From positions 1 to 19,548 of the forward strand of contig DASYDU010000194.1 in the NCBI GenBank assembly GCA_036499445.1: a stretch of DNA of 19,548 nucleotides. Reading direction: 5' to 3'. Positions 15,752 to 19,548 of the stretch are shown piece after piece; position 1 is the stretch's first letter, and the number at the start of each line of letters is the position of its first letter. The notes beneath the pieces are model-generated. The model made no database searches. It was not told the origin of the DNA and was given only the letters and a program-made list of their open reading frames with translations. Source of the DNA: DASYDU01 sp036499445 (GTDB lineage: Bacteria; Planctomycetota; Planctomycetia; Pirellulales; Lacipirellulaceae). The translations under genes and the position numbers were made by a program.

Positions 15752-15785
15752 ATCCCGTAAATCCTGCCAATCCTGTTATCCTGTC
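15752..15785 (-). repeat. ATCCTGTCAA-type dispersed repeat, right arm of an inverted pair
   Basis: Plus strand ATCCCGTAAATCCTGCC, then AATCCTGTTATCCTGTC. It contains TTATCCTGTC, close to the sequence specified by the IS110 target guides. It lies 38 bases before the GTG of the glycosidase gene, so an RNA hairpin formed with 15601-15640 would lie just upstream of that start. Confidence 0.75.
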
Positions 15786-15823
15786 CCTCTTCATTGTTCG
15801 TCAATTCGTAGAGGGCCCGGCGC

Positions 15824-17230
15824 GTGATCAAGCTCGACAAGCAACTGACGCCCGCCGATCTGTTGCCCAAGCTCGCGCGATTTTGGGCGCGGTCAGCCGA
15901 GTGTATTGAGACGATCGAGGTCAGCTGCCCGCCGGGCGTGGCGTCACCGGTATTTACCGTCGAAGGCCACTACACCACCCGCGGCTGGACGGAGTGGACG
16001 CAAGGCTTTCGATACGGCTCGGCGCTTTTGCAGTTCGACGCCACGGACGACGAGCGCTACCTGGACCTCGGCCGCGAGCGAACGCTCTCCGTGATGGCTC
16101 CGCATCTGACGCACATCGGCGTCCACGATCACGGCTTCAACAACGTGAGCACGTTTGGCAATCTGTGGCGACTCACGGCTGAAGATCGCGTCGACGCCGA
16201 GACTTGCGAAGAGCGCTACTACGAGCTGGCGCTCAAAGTGAGCGGCGCGGTGCAGGCCGCACGCTGGGCCAAAACGAGTGACGGCACCGGTTACATCTGT
16301 TCGTTCAACGGCCCTCAGTCGCTATTTATCGATACGATCCGCTCCTGCCGTTCGCTGGCGCTCGCGCATCAGTTGGGCCATGTGCTCCTGGGAGAGGGCG
16401 ACGAAAAGATTAGCTTGCTTGCGCGGCTCATCGAACATGCCACGACCACGGCCCGTTACAACGTATGGTATGGGGAGGGTCGCGACGTATACGACGTCGC
16501 CGGCCGTACGGCCCACGAATCGTTGTTCAATCCCACGAGCGGCAACTATCGCTGTCCGTCGACGCAGCAAGGCTATTCTCCCTTTAGCACCTGGACCCGC
16601 GGCCTGGCTTGGGCGATGCTGGGTTTCGCGGAATTGTTGGAATGGCTCGCTACGCGGACCGACAGCGAATTGAACGCGACCGGCGGCCGAGCAGCGATCG
16701 AGACGACTTGTCTGAACGCCGCCCGAGCTACTTGCGATTTTTACATTCGCGAATCGCCGACCGACGGCATTCCCTATTGGGATAGCGGCGCCCCCGGGCT
16801 GGCCAAGCTGGGCGACTATCTCGAGCGGCCGGCCGATCCGCTCAATGATTACGAGCCGGTCGACAGCTCGGCCGCCGCGATCGCTGCCCAAGGCCTCTTG
16901 CGGCTCGGTCACTATCTGGTGCATCATCGCGGCGAAACGGCGGACGGCGTGCGCTACGTCCAGGCAGGGCTGACTGTGCTCAATACTCTGCTCGACGAGC
17001 CGTATTTGTCGACGGATGTGAAGCACCAGGGGCTGATTCTGCACTCCGTCTATCATCGGCCGAACGGTTGGGACCACGTGCCGGCCGGCCGCAAGATTCC
17101 GTGCGGGGAATCGAGCATGTGGGGCGACTACCACGCCCGCGAATTAGCGCTCTATCTTCAGCGGCTCACCGAATCGGGTCCGTATTACACATTTTTCGGT
17201 GCGTCGAATCACGGCGATACACAAATATAA
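15824..17230 (+). CDS. GH88-type unsaturated glucuronyl hydrolase
   Basis: Glycosidase of the (alpha/alpha)6-barrel type, 468 aa without a signal peptide, so predicted cytoplasmic. It should remove the 4,5-unsaturated uronic acid left at the non-reducing end by polysaccharide lyases, by hydration of the double bond. By position, D102 (GVHDHGF) and D170 (FIDTIRS) correspond to the two key aspartates of Bacillus UGL (D88 and D149). Further family blocks are TWTRGLAWAMLGF, GIPYWDSGAP, DSSAAAIAAQGLLRL and SSMWGDYH. The GTG start is supported by GAGGG at 15811-15815, eight bases upstream. No lyase or transporter is adjacent. The next gene is convergent. Confidence 0.9.
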   Translation: MIKLDKQLTPADLLPKLARFWARSAECIETIEVSCPPGVASPVFTVEGHYTTRGWTEWTQGFRYGSALLQFDATDDERYLDLGRERTLSVMAPHLTHIGVHDHGFNNVSTFGNLWRLTAEDRVDAETCEERYYELALKVSGAVQAARWAKTSDGTGYICSFNGPQSLFIDTIRSCRSLALAHQLGHVLLGEGDEKISLLARLIEHATTTARYNVWYGEGRDVYDVAGRTAHESLFNPTSGNYRCPSTQQGYSPFSTWTRGLAWAMLGFAELLEWLATRTDSELNATGGRAAIETTCLNAARATCDFYIRESPTDGIPYWDSGAPGLAKLGDYLERPADPLNDYEPVDSSAAAIAAQGLLRLGHYLVHHRGETADGVRYVQAGLTVLNTLLDEPYLSTDVKHQGLILHSVYHRPNGWDHVPAGRKIPCGESSMWGDYHARELALYLQRLTESGPYYTFFGASNHGDTQI

Positions 17231-17240
17231 TCTGTGATCC

Positions 17241-17299
17241 CACGCAAAGGCGCATAGGAACGCTGACATTGGACCTTTGCGACTATGCGCCTTTGCGTG
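17241..17299. repeat. Perfect 17-bp inverted repeat between convergent genes
   Basis: CACGCAAAGGCGCATAG (17241-17257) is exactly reverse-complementary to CTATGCGCCTTTGCGTG (17283-17299), with a 25-base loop. It fills the gap between the converging glycosidase and beta-propeller genes, so it could stop transcription from both sides. There is no U-tract on either strand, so a classic intrinsic terminator is not supported. A CGCAAAGGCGCA-type dispersed palindrome is equally likely. Confidence 0.8.
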
Positions 17300-17333
17300 A
17301 AGCAGGATTTCTATTCCGCGATTTCGGACGGTC

Positions 17334-18854
17334 TCAATCCCCCGCCGTGTTGCTCACGAATGCCACCTTTTTGCTATCGGGCGACCAACTGGGAACGTTG
17401 ATCGTGCCCTGGCCGCCGTAGACGTAGGCGATGGTCTTGGGCGGCCCGCCCCAGATTGGCATCATCCGCAGCAGGACGTGCTTGTAGAACGGATGATCTT
17501 CCGGTTTCACGTCGGCCGGGAAGGAGATAAACACGATCGACTTGCCGTCGGGCGAGATATGAGGGAACCAGTTGTTGAACTCGTCGTCGGTAATCTGCTC
17601 GGGGTCGTTGCCGCTGGGTTGCATTCGCCAGATTTGCATCGTGCCGGTGCGGGTCGAGTTGAAGTAGATGAACTTGCCGTCAGGGGTGAATTCCGGTCCG
17701 TCGTCGAGACCAGGCGTATCGGTGAGCTTCTGCTCGGTTCCGCCAGCGGCTGGGATCTTGTAGATGTCGAAAATGTTGTTGCGGCCGCCGGTGAAAACCA
17801 GCGATTTGCCGTCCGGCGACCAGCCGTGCAAATAGGACGGCCCAGTGGGCGTGATTTGCGTCGGCGTGCCTCCCTCGACAGGTACGGTATAGACCGCCGA
17901 CTGCTTGATCGTCTTGTCGCGGCTGCTGATCCCCAGCATCTTGCCGTCGAACGACAACACGTGGTCGTTGTTGTTTTCGGTCACGCTGCCAGTGTCGATC
18001 ATCGTCGGGGTTTTGGTTTCCAGATCGAAGCGGTACAGCTTCCCTTCGGAGTTATAGATGAGAGCCTTGCCGTTGGGTGTCCAATTCGGCGCCTGGAGCG
18101 ACACGCCATCCACGTGGTAAATGATTTTGCGGCTGCCAGTGGCCACGTCCAGGATTTCGATGTTGCTGCCGATGTAGTCGCGATAGGGGACGAAGTCATC
18201 CTTGGCCGGCACGACCACGCGGACGTTGTCGAAGATAGCCGCCTCGACCACGTCGGCTTTGTGCGAACAAATGAAGAGGCCGACATAGACATCGTCGGCC
18301 AGATCGACTTCCTGCGTGCGGGGCGGCGAGAACGGCTGGCCGTCCCACGCGACTCGCATCGTGTACTTATTGCCTTTTCGCTCGAGCTGAATGACGCTTG
18401 GATTGAGGATCGGAGCCACGTACTGCACCGTGTTTTCGTCGGCTTTGGGGCGGACTTGGAGCGAGGTGAGGCCGCTGCCGTGAACCGCGATGTCGACGTA
18501 GGGCGAATTGGGCTCGAGGCTTTCGCGGATCATCCAGCCGATCTTGCGGTGCTCGATCACGCCCTTGTCGATGAATTTCACGCGGGCCTGGAGCAGGAAG
18601 TCGCCCTTCATTTTTTTCCAGGCGAACTGGAACTCGTCGGTCTTGGCCCAGATGTTCGAGCCGGCGCCGCTCAGCGCGTAGCGGTCTTCGTCGGCGTGAT
18701 AGACGGCCGTGCCGTGATTGGCGACCGAGCCGATGTCGCCGTGATCCTCGAAAATTCCCACCGGTTGTGCGCCGGACGCTTTAGAGACTGGTAGAACGGC
18801 AAAGGCGGCCAGCGAAGTGAGCATTCCAAGACAGGTGGCGACATGAGCGATCAT
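17334..18854 (-). CDS. Secreted TolB-like (PD40) beta-propeller protein with N-terminal lectin-like domain
   Basis: Exported protein of 506 aa. A signal peptide (MIAHVATCLGMLTSLAAFAV...SGA) is followed by a DUF1349/concanavalin-like beta-sandwich (about 35-230: FLLQARVKFIDKGVIEHRKIGWMIRES) and a six-unit PD40/WD40-like propeller. Repeat cores include WTPNGKALIY, LSFDGKMLGI, WSPDGKSLVF, FTPDGKFIYF, ISPDGKSIVF and WSPDSKKVAF. Such proteins are thought to bind ligands or partners outside the cytoplasm; no catalytic motif is seen. The ATG at 18854 has GGAA about nine bases upstream. A 39-codon in-frame extension would place a charged segment before the signal peptide and is rejected. Confidence 0.88.
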   Translation of the reverse strand: MIAHVATCLGMLTSLAAFAVLPVSKASGAQPVGIFEDHGDIGSVANHGTAVYHADEDRYALSGAGSNIWAKTDEFQFAWKKMKGDFLLQARVKFIDKGVIEHRKIGWMIRESLEPNSPYVDIAVHGSGLTSLQVRPKADENTVQYVAPILNPSVIQLERKGNKYTMRVAWDGQPFSPPRTQEVDLADDVYVGLFICSHKADVVEAAIFDNVRVVVPAKDDFVPYRDYIGSNIEILDVATGSRKIIYHVDGVSLQAPNWTPNGKALIYNSEGKLYRFDLETKTPTMIDTGSVTENNNDHVLSFDGKMLGISSRDKTIKQSAVYTVPVEGGTPTQITPTGPSYLHGWSPDGKSLVFTGGRNNIFDIYKIPAAGGTEQKLTDTPGLDDGPEFTPDGKFIYFNSTRTGTMQIWRMQPSGNDPEQITDDEFNNWFPHISPDGKSIVFISFPADVKPEDHPFYKHVLLRMMPIWGGPPKTIAYVYGGQGTINVPSWSPDSKKVAFVSNTAGD

Positions 18855-19088
18855 AATGGGGATTCCGCGCTGAGTGAATTGAAAACTGAAAATCGTCGAA
18901 GAGCTTCCGGCGGCCAGCGGCCGGAATGCCCCACAGTAGCCGGGCGAGGGCCGGTTTCCTAGCCCCGCCAATCAGGATTGTCGCGACGACCGGCGCTAGT
19001 TTGCAGTCGCCCGACAATTGAGTACGCTGATCCGGTGGCAGCAGATCGGCATGTGACGTTCTCACGAGTCTCTTCAGGGGCAAATTCT
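18855..19088. promoter_or_regulatory. Divergent intergenic region upstream of two secreted-protein genes
   Basis: This 234-bp gap separates the divergently read beta-propeller gene and the right-edge gene, so it must carry promoters for both. A hairpin TTCCGGC/GCCGGAA (18905-18911 with 18920-18926, 8-base loop) lies near the minus-strand gene. No clear -35/-10 pair was found. AGGGG at 19076-19080 is the ribosome site of the plus-strand gene. Confidence 0.4.
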
Positions 19089-19548
19089 ATGCGCGTTGCA
19101 GGTTGGCTCGTAGCGGGAGTTGGACTGGCGGCGATGATCACGGCGGGCCGGCCATTGCGGGCGGCCGACGTGGAACTGCCCATCCTGGTCAGCGAAGATT
19201 TTGAGCACGGGATGGACCGCTGGCAAACGACGGACCCGGAGCCCACGAAATCGGTGTGGCAGATCATTCCGGGCGGCGAGCGGGAAGGGAACCACGTTTT
19301 GCGCGTGTCCGGGCCGAGCGATTACAAACCGCCGCATCGCAGTCCCTGGAGCATCGCCTGGCTGAAGGACATTTCGGTAGGCGACATTGAATTGACGGCT
19401 CGCGTACAAAGCACCGCCCCCAATGCGGGGGCGCATCGCGACCTGTGCCTGTTTTGGGGCTACCAGGATCCGGCGCACTTCTACTACGTCCACTTTGGCG
19501 GCAAGGCGGACCCACACGCTTGCCAGATCTTCATCGTCAACGACGCCG
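19089..19548 (+). CDS. Secreted protein with lectin/LamG-like beta-sandwich, C-terminus beyond window
   Basis: The frame is open from the ATG at 19089 to the window end (153 codons). AGGGG eight bases before the ATG supports the start. A signal peptide (MRVAGWLVAGVGLAAMITAG...RAA) precedes LVSEDFEHGMDRWQTTDP. The blocks NHVLRVSGPSDYKPPHRSP, LKDISVGDIELTARVQST and LCLFWGYQDPAHFYYVHFGG are typical of planctomycete exported proteins with a concanavalin-like fold, related to the DUF1080/3-keto-disaccharide-hydrolase type. A binding role for glycans is plausible. No catalytic residue can be assigned from the visible part. The divergent neighbour also has a lectin-like domain, so the two may serve a related purpose. 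Confidence 0.8.
   Translation, partial: MRVAGWLVAGVGLAAMITAGRPLRAADVELPILVSEDFEHGMDRWQTTDPEPTKSVWQIIPGGEREGNHVLRVSGPSDYKPPHRSPWSIAWLKDISVGDIELTARVQSTAPNAGAHRDLCLFWGYQDPAHFYYVHFGGKADPHACQIFIVNDA

Noticed and set aside
9271..15785. Regularly spaced short ATCC units as a CRISPR-like array
   Set aside because: Units are about 9-10 bp and contiguous, without unique spacers of constant length, and no cas genes are present.
17478..18794. Plus-strand open frame (438 codons) opposite the beta-propeller gene
   Set aside because: The opposite strand encodes a signal peptide and six PD40 units; the plus-strand product is Val/Asp/Arg-rich without motifs.

Overview
The window looks like a chromosomal segment of a GC-rich planctomycete, probably of the Pirellulales type. 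The evidence is the paired DUF1592-type cytochrome and DUF1552 (HXXSHH) genes, several secreted glycan-related proteins, many lone or divergent genes, and short repeats scattered between genes. No rRNA, tRNA or CRISPR array was seen.

Layout. Positions 1-4915 (minus strand) hold a likely galactoside-use operon, read from right to left: an exported GH2 beta-galactosidase with an inserted discoidin domain, galT, and an MFS permease of the NupG type that runs off the left edge. Across a 233-bp divergent gap, 5149-9251 (plus) carries a planctomycete c-type cytochrome protein followed 14 bases later by a Tat-exported DUF1552 protein. Next is a complete IS110-family element (9296-10478, minus). After it come a secreted esterase (10600), an orphan nucleotidyltransferase-fold protein (11623), a nitrilase-superfamily amidohydrolase (minus, 12316-13185), a small membrane protein (minus, 13360-13917), a CoA-acylating methylmalonate/malonate-semialdehyde dehydrogenase (14071), a GH88-type glycosidase (15824), a secreted beta-propeller protein (minus, 17334-18854), and the start of a secreted lectin-fold-like protein that runs off the right edge (19089).

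The most interesting structure is the IS110 element. Its 229-nt upstream non-coding end folds on paper like a bridge RNA. The two arms of one internal loop specify the 14-mer GTTTATCCTGTCAA. The two element-chromosome junctions, joined at a shared CT core, rebuild a matching target (12 of 14 positions). That target is one unit of an ATCCTGTCAA-type repeat that occurs in several other intergenic gaps of this window. A second loop carries an 8-nt match to the element's own right end plus core, and a -35/-10 pair with a 17-bp spacer would form across the joined ends of a circular intermediate. So the element appears RNA-programmed to enter this organism's dispersed intergenic repeat.

Three unrelated repeat types occupy the gaps: the ATCCTGTCAA type (partly as inverted pairs), a double hairpin of the GTCAGGCT type just before the dehydrogenase gene, and a perfect 17-bp inverted repeat between convergent genes at 17241-17299. 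Functional links beyond the galactoside operon and the cytochrome/DUF1552 pair are inference.
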